Origin: Vicia villosa
Taxonomy: Eukaryota > Streptophyta > Magnoliopsida > Fabales > Fabaceae
Assembly (NCBI RefSeq): GCF_029867415.1
Contig: NC_081182.1
Location: 19,069,983 to 19,133,982, forward strand
DNA: 64,000 bases
Direction: 5' to 3'
Each line of letters starts with the position of its first letter. Position 1 is the stretch's first letter. Positions 34,538 to 46,219 of this stretch are shown here, in pieces. The notes beneath the pieces were generated by a model. That model was not told the origin of the DNA and made no database searches. It worked only from the letters and a program-made list of their open reading frames with translations. Made by a program: the position numbers and the translations under genes.

Positions 34538-35685
34538 AAAAAACTCATCATTTTTGAAGTTTTAACTCTCACAATTTTTTTAGATGGGACGTGGGAAATC
34601 GAAAAAAGCGGTTCCTTCGCCGCCGCCTGAAACCTTTGCATCTGCTAGCGGTACTGTGGCTTCACCTAGACAAGTTAGTATTCCTAAGGCTGACAAGACC
34701 CCAACGGTAGTGCCTAAACATGTTGACACCCTAGCTCCTATTGAAGAAATGAAGCTATGGGTAGACGTTCTTAATGATAACAGAAACCATGCGAAAGGAA
34801 GATCTATGAGATATATTGCACCAAAGCTGGCAAACGGTGTTGTGGAAGTTGAAATTGCTCCTGAGGACATTGCTTCAGCAGTTGATTTCTGGGCTTCGTC
34901 TCTTATAATGTATGTTATGGGGGGGGTGACCTAAGTATGAATTCTGTGAAAACTTACATGACAAAGCATTGGAACTTCGTTCAACTTCCGGACATGTAAT
35001 ACCATGAGGAAGGGTATTTCCTTCTCAGATTCAGATCCTTCACAGACATAGATGAAGTGATGATGCGTGGCCAGGATTCTCCCCCAGTTTCTTGGAGTCA
35101 ACTTCTTTTGTTTAATCATGCTTCTCCTCGTGCTGTGTTTATTTTTAGGCTAGTATGTCATGGGAAAATCTCTACAAGGAGCAGACTGTGTAAATTTGGA
35201 TTGATTAATGACAACAAATGTGGCTTTTGTGATAAGGAGGAGACTGTGAGTCATCTGTTTTTTGAGTGTGATGAAATCAGGAGCATTTGGAATTCAGTTC
35301 TTCATTGGTTGAACATTCGTCATTCTTCTAAAAGATGGGAAGAAGAGATTGTTTGTATTCAAAGGCAAGGAAAAGGTAAAGGATGGAGGGCAAAACTCTT
35401 CAGACTTGCCATTACTGAAACAATATATGGGGCCTGGGTTTACCGAAATGGCAATTGTTTTGGCAAGGCCTTGCACAGAGATAAAGTCTTGGAGCATATT
35501 ATGGATAAAAATTGTTTTTAGAAGCTGGGGGTGCAAAGACTTAAAAGGCCACATTGTGAATTATATGGCTTTTTAATTTCCCCTTTTTGTTGATTGTTAG
35601 TCCTCTTGATAGCTGGATCGATTGATCGCTTTGTAATCCCTATTTTTGGAATTCTAATGAAAGTCTATTTTATTCCAAAAAAAAA
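34538..35685 (+). mobile_element. L1-type LINE, internally deleted, with TSD
   Basis: The 5' part encodes the start of ORF1 (34584-34934: MGRGKSKKAVPSPPPETF, then LWVDVLNDNRNHAKGRSM and the DUF4283-like region). A one-base slip in the G-run near 34925 and a TAA near 34998 break it. At about 35077 the frame passes to the C-terminus of ORF2, the zinc-binding domain (CKFGLINDNKCGFCDKEETV, SHLFFECDEIRSIW) ending at 35521. Endonuclease and reverse transcriptase are deleted. A poly-A tail is at 35677-35685. The flanks TCAATAGAATAT at 34526-34537 and 35686-35697 are the TSD, so it moved using enzymes from another LINE or was deleted after insertion. Confidence 0.9.
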
Positions 35686-36779
35686 TCAATAGAATATGAA
35701 TGAATTGAAAATAATACATAAATAGAAATTTATGGAGAATAAATACTAAAAGATAGCTAAGGGTTAAAGAATAAGAGTAAATAAAATATCACAAAAATTA
35801 TAAATATGCTAAAATTTATGGAGAGTTTATAAAATATAATGGTAATGAGAGTTTAAAAAGTAATAAATTACTTTAAAAAATGTTAATTGGAATATTAATT
35901 AGACCAAATAAATATTTAAACTACGTCTTTTTATATTTTGTAACTCCTATTATTTAATTATTGCAATTCACTCACTTATTATATTTATATAAATATTAAT
36001 TACTAATTTGATCGGTTATAACACAAGTTACACCCAAAAGGCATAAAAACAACCAAAGTTACCCGCTATAACACAATTTACACCCAAAATGACTATAAAG
36101 CTCTACCCATAAAAGATTAAACATCCATCACTATTAAATAATAAAAATGACTATAGTTCTTGTAAAATCATACTTTGTCATGTGCTAGTTGCCATAGGCC
36201 ATAGCTTTATTTCAATTATTCTTTTATCTTAAAACTATCACCACATATTAAGTTCTTATGGTTGGGTTTTCACCTCACTTCACGATAAGCATTAAATTTG
36301 GATTGTTCAGGCCTAATTCTTGTTCATACATAATTTTTTATATTTTTTGCATTTTTTAAAATATTAATTAATTAGGTCGATTTCTATGATAAAATATGTT
36401 ATTTAATGAAATAATTTTATTAACAATGTTGTCGAATAGTTACAAAAATTAAAATACAATAAATATAAATAAATTATTAGAGAAATAATATTAAGAATCA
36501 CATGATTTTCTAAGGTGACAAATAATTTGAAATTAAAAATAGAAGAGAGCCTATACATCCATCACACTCATTTTTTTAATCTCAAATGGATCCAATTTAA
36601 TTTTTTTTTTTATATCAATTCATATTTTCCAATAAATTAAACCATTAACCATATTTTCTAAATATCCTTATATGATCATACAAAAGTTTGAAAAAAGGAA
36701 AAGAAAAAGTTAAGACACATACAATGGTATTGGTAGGGAAGATACTCAAATTTTTTTATTGATGTGGATGCCCTACATA
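35686..36779. repeat. array segment, copy 0
   Basis: AT-rich noncoding DNA repeated with small changes at 45794-46130 plus 47110-49930 and at 57721-58060 plus 59950-60560. It includes the TAATAAAAA site (36139-36147) where the element at 47263 inserted in the sister copy. Confidence 0.85.
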
Positions 36780-37146
36780 TATAGCTCAATTACCAAGATT
36801 CGATCAACAATGAAGATTTTTAACTTTTGCATAATATAGGTGAATTCTTAGCCAGATGTATTGTACTTTGACTGTCGCTATACAAAACACTCCTCTTTTG
36901 GATGAATCTCAACTCTGTCAATAATCCTTGAAGCCATATCAACTCTGTTTTAGCTTATGTTACTGCTACATACTCAGCCTCTGTACTAGATAGAGCAACA
37001 ATCTTTCGTATCCTCGACATCCAACTAACAACTATAGTACTAACAGTAAATATGTAACTGGCGGTACTTCTTCTGTGATCAACTTCATCAGCAAAGTCCA
37101 CATCAACATAGCCTAGTACTTTTAATTCACCTTTACTAAAGCACAA
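36780..37146 (-). pseudogene. copia RNase H fragment, copy 0
   Basis: The minus strand reads ELKVLGYVDVDFADEVDHRR, ALSSTEAEYVAV, then a TAA, then TELIWLQGLL and YSDSQSTIHLAKNS: a copia RNase H domain. It is cut at 37146 by the CACTA-type element, while the copies at 49.9 and 60.6 kb continue upstream. Confidence 0.87.
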
Positions 37147-37150
37147 AAAC

Positions 37151-37554
37151 CACTACAAAAAAAGGTCTCTTGCCACACCCAAGAAACCGAGGCTATATGC
37201 AAAATAACCGTGGCGTAACGCTGAGGCCACGGTTTTGCCACGAAAATCCAACTGTGGGATATGCGGCCGTGGCCTAAAGTATAGTCCACGGTTTTTTGGT
37301 ATAGACCACGCCTTTTTGACAACCGTGGCTTTTTTAGGCCACGGTTTAGGTAGCTTGATTAAGGCCGCGGTTTGTATTTGCCATGATTACAGAACTGTGG
37401 CTATATGGTAAAGCCACGGTTTCAATTTAACGTTTACCATACAGTTTTGGTTCAAGATATAGCCACAGTTTGGTTATGACCACAAATTTAAAATCGTTGT
37501 TATATGTTATGCATTCTAAACCATTTATCTTGCCATGGTTTATTTCTGTATCAT

Positions 37555-37599
<45 letters not shown>

Positions 37600-37685
37600 T
37601 TAATTAACAATAATATTGATGATTAGAATCTAATTAATTACAAGCAAATTAACATTAAGGTCAAAAGTAAGTTTTTTTTGTAGTG
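37151..37685. mobile_element. CACTA (EnSpm-like) non-autonomous element
   Basis: Starts CACTACAAAAAAAGG and ends TTTTTTTTGTAGTG, 13-bp TIRs. Inside are many copies of ACCGTGGC and GCCACGGT in both orientations, the subterminal repeat style of CACTA elements. It has no transposase and contains a TA tract at 37557-37594. Flanking triplets (AAC, CCA) do not match, so either the TSD is lost or a rearrangement followed; the copia fragment does not resume to the right. Confidence 0.8.
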
Positions 37686-38685
37686 CCACTAATAATAGTT
37701 GGATACTAAGTTTTGATGTCATCCCAAATTCAAAATTTAAAACAACCATGGGATTCAAAACAAGAGTTAAATTAAACACAAGTAGTTAGACTTTGTTTGC
37801 AATTAGACTTTGTAATTTTTTACTATTTTGTTATGTGTGATACCTTTGTTTAAAATTTGAATTTAAGTTATGAAATTGTGAATTCATGATATGATATTTT
37901 TAAAAAATTTATAAGCTACTTATATTTTTTTAGAGACTAAAACATCTGGTTCGACCGGTTTTATACCTATATAATGACAGGTATATTTAACCGAGTTATC
38001 CGGTTTAATCCGCTTTGATCGTGCGATTCGACTAGTGACCCAGTGGTTCGACCGATAAACCAGTGACCCAGTACCCTCACCGGTTCGATGACCGGTCCGA
38101 TTTTTAAAACACTGAGAAAAACAACAAGAAAAAGAGGGGCATCACATTCCTCTATAAAGCAAGAAAGTTGTAACCATGGTTAACAATAAGGAATCAACCC
38201 CAAGCTACTAGTGTTAAGTGGGGCATCGCATTCCTCTATAAAGCAAAAGAGAAAAGGTTCAAAGAAATAATCAAACAACTCCAATATCACTAACTAAACC
38301 TATCAACGAATTCTTCCAGTTCAATCCATGACCCACATCACAAATCCCCAAATCCTTTCTTTGTAAGTATCAAAGTTTCCATTTTTTTTCTTATAAACTA
38401 TTCTGGGTCTTTCCAATTTTTTTTCTTTCCCATAGCTTCCATGAAATGGTAGATCCTATGTTAGTTTCTTTCTATGATTCCTTTATCTGTTACTTTGATC
38501 ATTAGAAACCAAAGGAGATCCTTCAAACTCAACTCAATCGAAACCAAAGGAGATCTCTTCTAATTACAATTACTTTCTCCTCTCAATTCAAGCAATGGAA
38601 CTCAAGAAGAGAAAAAAACTCTATTCAAAAGGGAAGCTCCATACAACAATTATGATTTCCATGATTAATAAGGTGAGAATACTTA
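37686..38685. other. noncoding, with CCGGTT-rich dispersed repeat
   Basis: 37945-38110 is rich in GGTTCGACCGG and CCGGTCCGAT phrases, similar in style to 43680-43820 and 55030-55160. The rest (38150-38680) resembles gene-flanking DNA with GGGGCATCGCATTCCTC repeated. No coding domain. Confidence 0.5.
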
Positions 38686-38902
38686 GGGCCTGTTTGAAAG
38701 GCTTTTTAAAAACTCTATTTTAGTTTTTGAAAATTTAAAAACTAAAAACTTGTTTGAATATAATATTTTACAAATGTGTTTTTAAAAACTCTTCACAATT
38801 TTTCAGTTTTTAAAAGCAAAAAACTGAAATGGCTAAATCGTGTTTTAATTTTTGCTTTTCAGTTTTTAAAAACTAAAAACAAAAACTATTTCAAACAGAC
38901 CC
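38686..38902. mobile_element. MITE with GGGCCTGTTTG ends
   Basis: GGGCCTGTTTGAAAGG at the left pairs with the inverse of CAAACAGACCC at the right; the interior is AAAAACTGAAAA-type symmetric text. The ends recall PIF/Harbinger or hAT MITEs. Left flank TTA, right flank TAG, so the TSD is unclear. Confidence 0.7.
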
Positions 38903-38903
38903 T

Positions 38904-39350
38904 AGTTTCTGAGTTTTCCTTTTTCCTTCTGTTTATGCTGGTTCTGTCACACATACCAGGCGTGTTGAAGATAAGGGCGCAGAAGGTTAGTTTTTGTTTT
39001 TTGATTCCATCTCTCTAGTTTCTTTTAGTTTATGTATTTTTGATTTTTGCAGATTTGTGCCTGTGAGATTGAGTTAAGAGAGGTTTATAGGAAGTGATTT
39101 TTTTTCTTTTCTGTTTTTGTGTTACAAGTGATACCTCATAGCCATAAAGTATCCAAGCAAGAGACGTATCACATTCTCTTATCTTAAGCAAGAGAAGTAT
39201 CACATTCTCTATTCTTCCTCTCTAGTTGCTTTTAGTGTATGTATTCTTGATTTTTGCAGATTTGTGCCTGTGAGATTGAGTTAAGAGAGGTTTATAGGAA
39301 GTGATTTTTTTTTCTATTTTTGGGTTACAAGTGATACCTCTCCAAAATCA
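38904..39350. repeat. minisatellite of about 200 bp, first site
   Basis: About two copies of a unit containing TTGCAGATTTGTGCCTGTGA and GTGATACCTC. The same unit occurs about four times at 52126-52985 and once near 40300-40400. The 5' lead-in (GGCGTGTTGAAGATAAGGGC) is shared with 52190. Confidence 0.88.
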
Positions 39351-39830
39351 CCAAATTAGGTTTGATTTTCGTTTTATTTAGATGATTGAAAGGGTCAATG
39401 AGGGGTAGTTTTATTATATATGTGGTGAGTCTGAAGTTTGTTTACTATTTGTATATATTCTGAATCTTTTAATACAGAGCATAACAGGAGTTTATTATCT
39501 GCAGCTAACATAACGGCACAACTGGTATAACTAATTGTTAACTACTTTAATAATATGACTTGTTAGGTTACAAAGCTTATTGATAAATCTAATTCCCATC
39601 CACTGATACAAACTAGTATAAAACCTATATACTATATAAATTTTGAATTGTAGGTTTATAGATAGCATGTATATTATAGTTGTATTGGGGCTTTTGACCC
39701 AACTAAAATCTATGTTGCTTATGAGCATAATTATGTTCCATTATTGACTTGATTGGGTTGTTTTTTTTTCTTCTTTCTTTCTAAAACAGTTTGATACGGC
39801 GTGAAAACCGTTCTCGGAAACTAAAGAAAA
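39351..39830. other. upstream region of the dioxygenase fragment
   Basis: AT-rich, no ORF of note; the last bases (AAAGAAAAATGG) give a plausible start context for the following ATG. Confidence 0.5.
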
Positions 39831-40209
39831 ATGGACAGTGAAAGTGGAGTCCCAATTTTAGATTTTCGTAAGAGCACTGGAATTATTTTAGAAGAAGGAG
39901 GTCAAGGATGGAAAGAAATGAGTAAGAAAGTGAGAGAAGCACTTGAGAGTCATGGTATGTTTCTCTTAAGGTGTGATGAAATACCGAAAGAATTACAAAA
40001 TAAAATGTTCACCGGCATTAAATCTTTGTTTGATCTACCCGAGGAGACAAAGACGAAGTCCATATTGGCAAAAGAGCTTATAGGGGTTATTCGTCCAAGA
40101 ACCCTACCCTTCCTAATAGTCAGACATTCGGTATTGATGATACTTTTGATCCAAATGAGGCTCGAAGCTTCACTAACCTCATGTGGCCGGAAGGAAATCC
40201 GAATTTCTG
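39831..40209 (+). pseudogene. AOP-like 2-oxoglutarate dioxygenase, exon 1
   Basis: AOP-type enzymes are Fe(II)/2-oxoglutarate oxygenases of plant specialised metabolism. This exon encodes the N-terminal DIOX_N region: VPILDFRKSTGI, KKVREALESHGMFLLRCDEI and LFDLPEETKTKS, then YRGYSSKNPTLPNSQTFGID and FTNLMWPEGNPNF. The last two lie in another frame, so a one-base indel near 40065 breaks it. A GT donor is at 40210. The central part with the HxD...H iron site and the RxS motif is absent. A separate 3' piece is at 41371, and array repeats lie between. Confidence 0.85.
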
Positions 40210-40289
40210 GTATTTAATTATTTTACTTTGTTAATATTTTAGCTTACTTTAATAACTTTGCTTTAAAATATTTTATTATTTTGTAATGT

Positions 40290-40665
40290 ATTTTTGATTT
40301 TTGCAGATTTGTGCCTGTGAGATTGAGTTAAGAGAGGTTTATAAGAAGTGATTTTTTTCTTTTCTATTTTTGTGTTACAAGTGATACCTCATAGCCATAA
40401 AGTGCCATAAAGTATCGGAAAAAAAAAGAGAATCATTTTGTTTGGTGCATCTATGTTTTGTCATATTCTCTAAAAACATTCCAAATCTAAGCAAAAATAG
40501 AAGAAAGAGATATCTTTTGATGTGCTTTTTATTCACTTTCTGTTGCTATACTTAACAATGCAAAAAAAAAAAAAAACTAATAAAAAAAATATGTATGTTA
40601 TCTGTGTCTCATCGTAAAAAAACATGTATGTTTATTTATGTGCTTCATCGTATTATTATTATTAC

Positions 40666-40747
<82 letters not shown>

Positions 40748-40760
40748 AATAATAATAATT
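40290..40760. repeat. minisatellite end plus (ATT)n, copy of 52870-53306
   Basis: One minisatellite unit, the GAGAATCATTTTG repeat, then (ATT)n at 40651-40745 turning into (AAT)n. The order is identical at 52.9-53.3 kb and related to 3300-3707. Confidence 0.87.
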
Positions 40761-41082
40761 AAATATCACAAAAATTATAAAATATGCTAAAAGTTATTAA
40801 GAGTTTATAAAATTTAATGGTAATAAGAGTTTAAAAAGTAATAAATTACATTAAAGAATGTTAGTTGAAATATTAATTAGACCAAATAAATATTTAAACT
40901 AGTCTTTTTATATTTTGTAACTCGTATTATTTAATTATTGCAAGTCACTCACTTATTATATTGATATAAATATTAATTACAAATTTGATCGGTTATTATT
41001 TTTGTTGTATTCTTATTCACATGTGTGAGTGCGCACGCGGGCGTGTGTGCATGCGCGTGTGTAAAAATAAAATCTTAACAAC

Positions 41083-41265
41083 CTTATTTTCTAGGCAGAA
41101 ATCTTTATTAGACCAACAAAACTCATCAATAGGTCCAATTTTTGGAAAACGAGATTTTTTACAATAGCAGCTACCGATGATACACACAACTCGTTTGGCA
41201 TTAATATTTTTAGAAGCTTTAAGTACATTACGCAATCCTTTGACAACTCGTTCAATTACTTCCTT
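41083..41265 (-). pseudogene. reductase (CCR/DFR-like) exon 3, copy 1
   Basis: Family: NAD(P)-dependent extended short-chain reductases acting on phenylpropanoids and related compounds. The exon reads KEVIERVVKGLRNVLKASKN, KRVVCIIGSC and EPIDE-like GPIDEFCWSNKDFCLEN. A CAG acceptor (41266-41268 inverted) and an AAG/GT donor at 41083 are intact. The Ser-rich catalytic strand V(S/T)SS is changed to IGSC. Exons 1-2 are missing because the copy stops at 41370, where the dioxygenase 3' piece begins. Confidence 0.83.
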
Positions 41266-41370
41266 CTGCAATAATAAAGAAAAACGAGAATTACTCAATC
41301 AAACTATTATGCAAAAGAAAAACAAATTGAAATATTTTTGTTGTTACCATAGGATTATAAACATGACCAA

Positions 41371-41564
41371 GGGAAGAAACATTCATTAAGGTGCCCTCTG
41401 AGTTAGTAGATGAAGATCATCCTCTCCGTTACAAGACATTCACGTATGAAGACTTCATCAATTTTATTAAAACTGTTGGCACTAAATTGGGAGCACTTGA
41501 TGACTTTGCTAGAATTAGATATCTCATTATGAGATATCGGCAATACTCATTTTCAGTTCTGTAG
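41371..41564 (+). pseudogene. AOP-like dioxygenase, 3' exon piece
   Basis: The frame at 41391 reads VPSELVDEDHPLRYKTFTYE, DFINFIKTVGTKLGALDDFA, then runs to a stop at 41562-41564. This is the usual C-terminus of AOP-like dioxygenases. The left edge, 41370/41371, is an exact junction with the reductase array segment (compare 42570-42590, where that segment continues). It is probably the other end of the gene begun at 39831, which would make 40210-41370 an expanded or invaded intron. Confidence 0.8.
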
Positions 41565-42123
41565 TTTGCCTAGGACTGCATAGCTATGTGCTTGTATAAT
41601 TATAATTTAATCTTGGTGCAGTTTGTATGTGGAGTTGTTTCTGTTGTAATTGGTCCTTGGTGCAGTTGGTATGTGGTTTTGTTCTGTTTCAGTACTATAT
41701 GATGTAATAACCTTTTCCTGTCTTAGCATTTCTTATGCTCTGACTTGGATTAATCAATGTTAAGTTCAACAGTCAGATTTTATGGTCCAAGAAGCTGTTG
41801 TCCTCAATCCCTCAGATTCGCGCATTGGTGATTTGGTCCGTGTCAGCTTATTTCTGTTAGTCTAGTGCTGTCTGCTGCGGGAGTGTTTTTCTGCCCAGCT
41901 GTGGTTTCAGAGTGTCTACTGTTTCAACTGAGACCGATTTGTGGAATTTTTGCATTTATAAATCGGTTCGGTATGTGCCTGGAGCAGCTTTTTCGGAGTG
42001 TCTGCTGTTTCGACTGATACCAGTTTGTGGAATTTTTGCATTTATCAATCGGTTTGGTATATGGGCTTTCGAGAGAATCTTGTTTTGGGGAGTTTTGGTG
42101 TCGGTTCGGTATATGTTTCAGTA
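41565..42123 (+). other. 3' flank of the dioxygenase piece, with a roughly 90-bp repeat
   Basis: GTGGAATTTTTGCATTTAT occurs at about 41940 and 42026 within a duplicated segment (GAGTGTCTACTG / GAGTGTCTGCTG). No coding domain. Confidence 0.55.
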
Positions 42124-42293
42124 TTTTGTAACTCGTATTATTTAATTATTGCAAGTCACTCACTTATTATATTGATATAAATATTAATTACAAATTTGAT
42201 CGGTTATTATTTTTGTTCTATTCTTATTCACATGTGTGAGTGCGCACGCGGGCGTGCGTGCATGCGCGTGTGTAAAAATAAAATCTTAACAAC

Positions 42294-42831
42294 CTTATTT
42301 TCTAGGAAGAAATCTTTATTAGACCAACAAAACTCATCAATAGGTCCAATGTTTGGAAAACAAGATTTTTTACAATAGCAGCTACCGATGATACACACAA
42401 CTCGTTTGGCATTAATATTTTTAGAAGCTTTAAGTACATTACGTAATCCTTTGACAACTCGTTCAATTACTTCCTTCTGCAATAATAAAGAAAAACGAGA
42501 ATTACTTAATCAAACTATTATGCAAAAGAAAAACAAATTGAAATACTTTTGTTGTTACCATAGGATTATAAACATGACCAAATGATATAGGTCAAAGCAA
42601 GGTGAAAAAATACCTTTGCATCCAGTAATTACTGGGATAAGAGAGCTATAATCCAAATTGTTTGCCTCAAGGAGTTGAAGATTCTGAAAAGTAATCCTTA
42701 TTTTTGCCAATAGTGAACTTCTATTAATACGGAATGCATGTTCAGAATATCCTTTGGACAACAATAGTTTGAGTAGCCACAACTCAATAAAACCTCAGAT
42801 ACGACATGCCGACATTGGATCTTCATGCCAT
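42294..42831 (-). pseudogene. reductase-like exons 1-3, copy 2
   Basis: Exons 1-2 (42614-42831) start ATG GCA TGA, so codon 3 is a stop. They continue with WLLKLLLSKGYSEHAFRINR and QNLQLLEANNLDYSSLIPVI, the nucleotide-binding part of a CCR/DFR-like reductase. The TGxxGFIG loop is lost. An intron with GT (42612-42613 inverted) and CAG ends separates exon 3 (42294-42476), KEVIERVVKGLRNVLKASKN. Everything downstream, including the YxxxK active site, is absent. Confidence 0.85.
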
Positions 42832-44239
42832 TATCCTGCGGATACAATTGAATAACAACAACATATTTGGCTAAATTTTTTTTTCAACTTTCCAAAGATC
42901 AACTAAAAACATTATCGTTTCAAATATGATTAAAAAAACAGGATACTTAAAATACAGAGGGAGCAGATATGAATTGAAATATTTGAAAAGAGATAATTGA
43001 CCGCTAACAAATTTAGGTTGAACTATAGCAGAGAACACAAAATAGAAAAGCTATACAACAACCTATGAAAAGAAAAGGAAATAGGCAAAAATAGAAGCAA
43101 ACAAGCAAAGAGGCAAAAATAGAAGCAAACATATATCATGACCAACATCTTAACTAAGATAAATCAAGAGTTTTGTTTTTTTGAAACGGAAAAATAGATA
43201 TATTAAAAAGACATAAGACATGCCAAAGTTACTAGCTATAACACAAGTTACACCCAAAGATCCAACAACCAGCTGTCAAAAGCCAAACAGACACTCACCT
43301 CCTATACTACGAAAAAAACATTAAACAGAACAAAAATCATGCAACAAACCAACACATTAATTAGCAAGGAGAAAGCCACACTAAGGCACTCCAAAACTAG
43401 AAGACACAACACATGCCCTATCGAAGAGCCTGCTGAAACCAAATGCTATAAAGACAAGAGTTAACAAAACTTACAATATCTATATGGAAAGTTAGTATTC
43501 AAGTACCTTCTTTTATAATGGTTTGAAGCTGTAACTTGTAAGTTAGTTTGGAGCTGTAACCTGTATTTGCACTATTGTGGTTTGATGATGAACCTTCTTA
43601 TATAATAATATTTTGAACTAATGTTTCCTAAAAGGAATACAAATTTTTCATCCCGAATATGTAATGTTTCCAAATATAATAAACCGAGTCGGCCGCCTGG
43701 TTCAACCGGATGGACCGGGAACCGGACTGAGTTCGATCCCAATAGTGCTGAAAACTATATGCTTCAGAACCGGCCAATAAACTGAAAAACCGGACTGAAA
43801 CCAATAAAACCGGCGGTTTGTCTAAACTTACATGTTGAACCGTAATTGCCATTTCGTATCAACTTCTATGTATTTTTTAAAAAGATTGTTGATTTGATAC
43901 CAATCTAAAATGGAGATATAGTGATGACATAGAGTATATTGGTAGTGCTACTACCATATGGGGCGTTGGATGATCAGGCCATTATCCTGCAAATATAATT
44001 GAATAATAGCATTTCAAATATGATTTAAAAAACTAGAAAAGAAAACAAATTAATTGGATTAATTGCAATGCAGAGGGAGAAGATATGTATTGAAATATTA
44101 ACCAAAAAGAAATAATTGAAAAGACAAGAGTTAACCAAGCTTACAATATTCTGGAACTAAGTTTGGAGCTGGAACTTGTAAGTTAGTCTGGAGCTTGAAC
44201 TTGTAAGCTTACAATATTCTGGAACTAAGTTTGGAATTT
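42832..44239. other. noncoding array DNA
   Basis: 43138-43145 is an empty ATGACCAA site (compare 59008). 43175-43450 looks like the 3' UTR and poly-A of a LINE on the minus strand (poly-T near 43178). 43680-43820 is the CCGGTT-rich repeat. No gene. Confidence 0.55.
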
Positions 44240-45586
44240 TGAAAAAAAATTAAAATTATTTTAGCATATTTCAAAGAGATATTTTTCAAATGAATTTGAA
44301 AATTGTGTTGGTTAACACAATGCTATTTTGGCTAATATCATAAGTATATTAGGACGCTTTAAAATGACGTATTTTTTTAGTATATTTCAACAATGTAAAA
44401 TTTGAATACATTTGCTTATTATGTGAATTAAATGGGATTTGGAACCGCCACTATTTTCAAACTAAAACTATCAATTTAAATGTAAATCACCTTTATTTTT
44501 ATTGCGGCAGCCAAATTTATGGAGTTTTTAAAAAATGCTGTATTTGTAAATTATGTGAGAACTATGTCAGAGATGTATAGATGATGGTCAACTATGTGTG
44601 ACCTATGTCCACAGACTACAAATTTATGGAGTTTTTTTTTATGATAATATATTTATTGCCTTACCATTTGTGAAAATATTATAACTATAAAATCGTTTTA
44701 CAAAATACTATATTTTTTTTCAAATATTTTTAACTAGTTTCTAACATATCATTATAAATAAATAATTTTAAACAACAAATATTTATGAAAACAACACCCA
44801 TATTTATTATAATAACACTCATATTATTTATAATAAGAAATAAGAACAAACAACACCCATTTACAACTATAATAACAAAGAACACCCATTTACAACTATT
44901 TAAGTAAATTTTAAAAAATTAAAGAAAAAATATGTAGGTTTGATGAACACCCAATTTAGATTTGAATTCTTTGATTGTCTTGAATGATAAAAATATATCT
45001 AAAAACAGAAAACAAAAATTAAATATTAGAAATTATTATCTTATATAAACTAAAGTACATAAATTAAACATTAAATATAATATAATTTAAAAGAACTATA
45101 CCTTTAATAATTAGTAAGAATGAGAGATGAATGTAGAAGAAGATGAGAACCTGAAAAAAAGAATGAGAGAAAAGAATGAGAATAAGAGGCACAAATGAAT
45201 CTGGAAAGTGGATATATTTTTTTAAATAGGACAATTAGTGAGGGGTAACCCCTGGCAAAATGTTAACACGCTTTTCAGAACTCTGCACACTTTTCAGAGA
45301 CATGTCATTCAAAGTAGTGCATGGGAAAAATCAAATATAATTCGTGAGTGGTAGCCCTTCACCAATTTTTTTGTGAGGTGGAGCCCCTCGCAAAATGCAG
45401 AGCGGTAAAATTTCAAAAATTCAAAAATTCCCCCTATTTTATTTGCGTGGGGTAGTCCATGACCAATTTTGTTAAAAAAAAGTTTTTATTTTGTAATTTG
45501 CGAGGGGGTTTACCCCAAGCAATGTCAAAATTTAGTGATAGGTTTATCACCTCACTAAATAGCTAATCAAGCTTTTTCTTGTAGCG
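44240..45586. mobile_element. CACTA-type element, right end, copy A
   Basis: Ends GCTTTTTCTTGTAGCG (canonical end GTAGTG, with one change). The last 350 bases hold repeated GCGAGGGG and CCCCTCGC phrases as in CACTA subterminal regions. The left end was not found. Sister copy at 55575-56930. Confidence 0.5.
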
Positions 45587-45701
45587 TGGAACCTTCTTAT
45601 ATAATAAATATTTTGCAAGAATGTTTCCGGAAAGGAATACAAATTTTTCATCCCGAATATGGAATGTTTCCCGAAAGAAATACAAAATTTTCATCCTGAA
45701 T

Positions 45702-45793
45702 ATATGGCTTTTTAATTTCCCCTTTTTGTTGATTGTTAGTCCTCTTGATAGCTGGATCGATTGATCGCTTTAATCCCTATTCCAAAAAAAAAA
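45702..45793 (+). mobile_element. LINE 3' tail, copy A
   Basis: ATATGGCTTTTTAATTTCC to a poly-A at 45783, followed by TTCAATAGAATATGAATG. It is the same tail and target sequence as the LINE at 34538, but truncated at the point used in the copy at 57046. Confidence 0.85.
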
Positions 45794-46219
45794 TTCAATA
45801 GAATATGAATGAATTGAAAATAATACATTAATAAAAATTTATGGAGAATAAATACTAAAAGATAGCTAAGGGTTAAAGAATAAGAGTAAATAAAATATCA
45901 CAAAAATTATAAATATGCTAAAATTTATGGAGAGTTTATAAAATATAATGGTAATCAGAGTTTAAAAAGTAATAAATTACTTTAAAGAATGTTAATTGGA
46001 ATATTAATTAGACCAAATAAATATTTAAACTACGTCTTTTTATATTTTGTAACTCCTATTATTTAATTATTGCAATTCACTCACTTATTATATTGATATA
46101 AATATTAATTACTAATTTGATCGGTTATTATTTTCTTATTTATTATTTTTCTACTCATATTCACATGTCTGCACGTTGCGTGCGTGAATGCGCGTGTTTA
46201 AAAATAAAATCTTAACAAC

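Noticed and set aside
34584..34934. Independent host gene starting MGRGKSKKAV
   Set aside because: It is the start of LINE ORF1, with TSD and poly-A defining a retrotransposon.
40985..41167. Plus-strand ORF (starting MIGYYFCCILIHMCECA) repeated at 42196, 53531, 62128 and 63312
   Set aside because: Its recurrence comes from the array duplication. The opposite strand carries the reductase exon with conserved motifs and splice sites.
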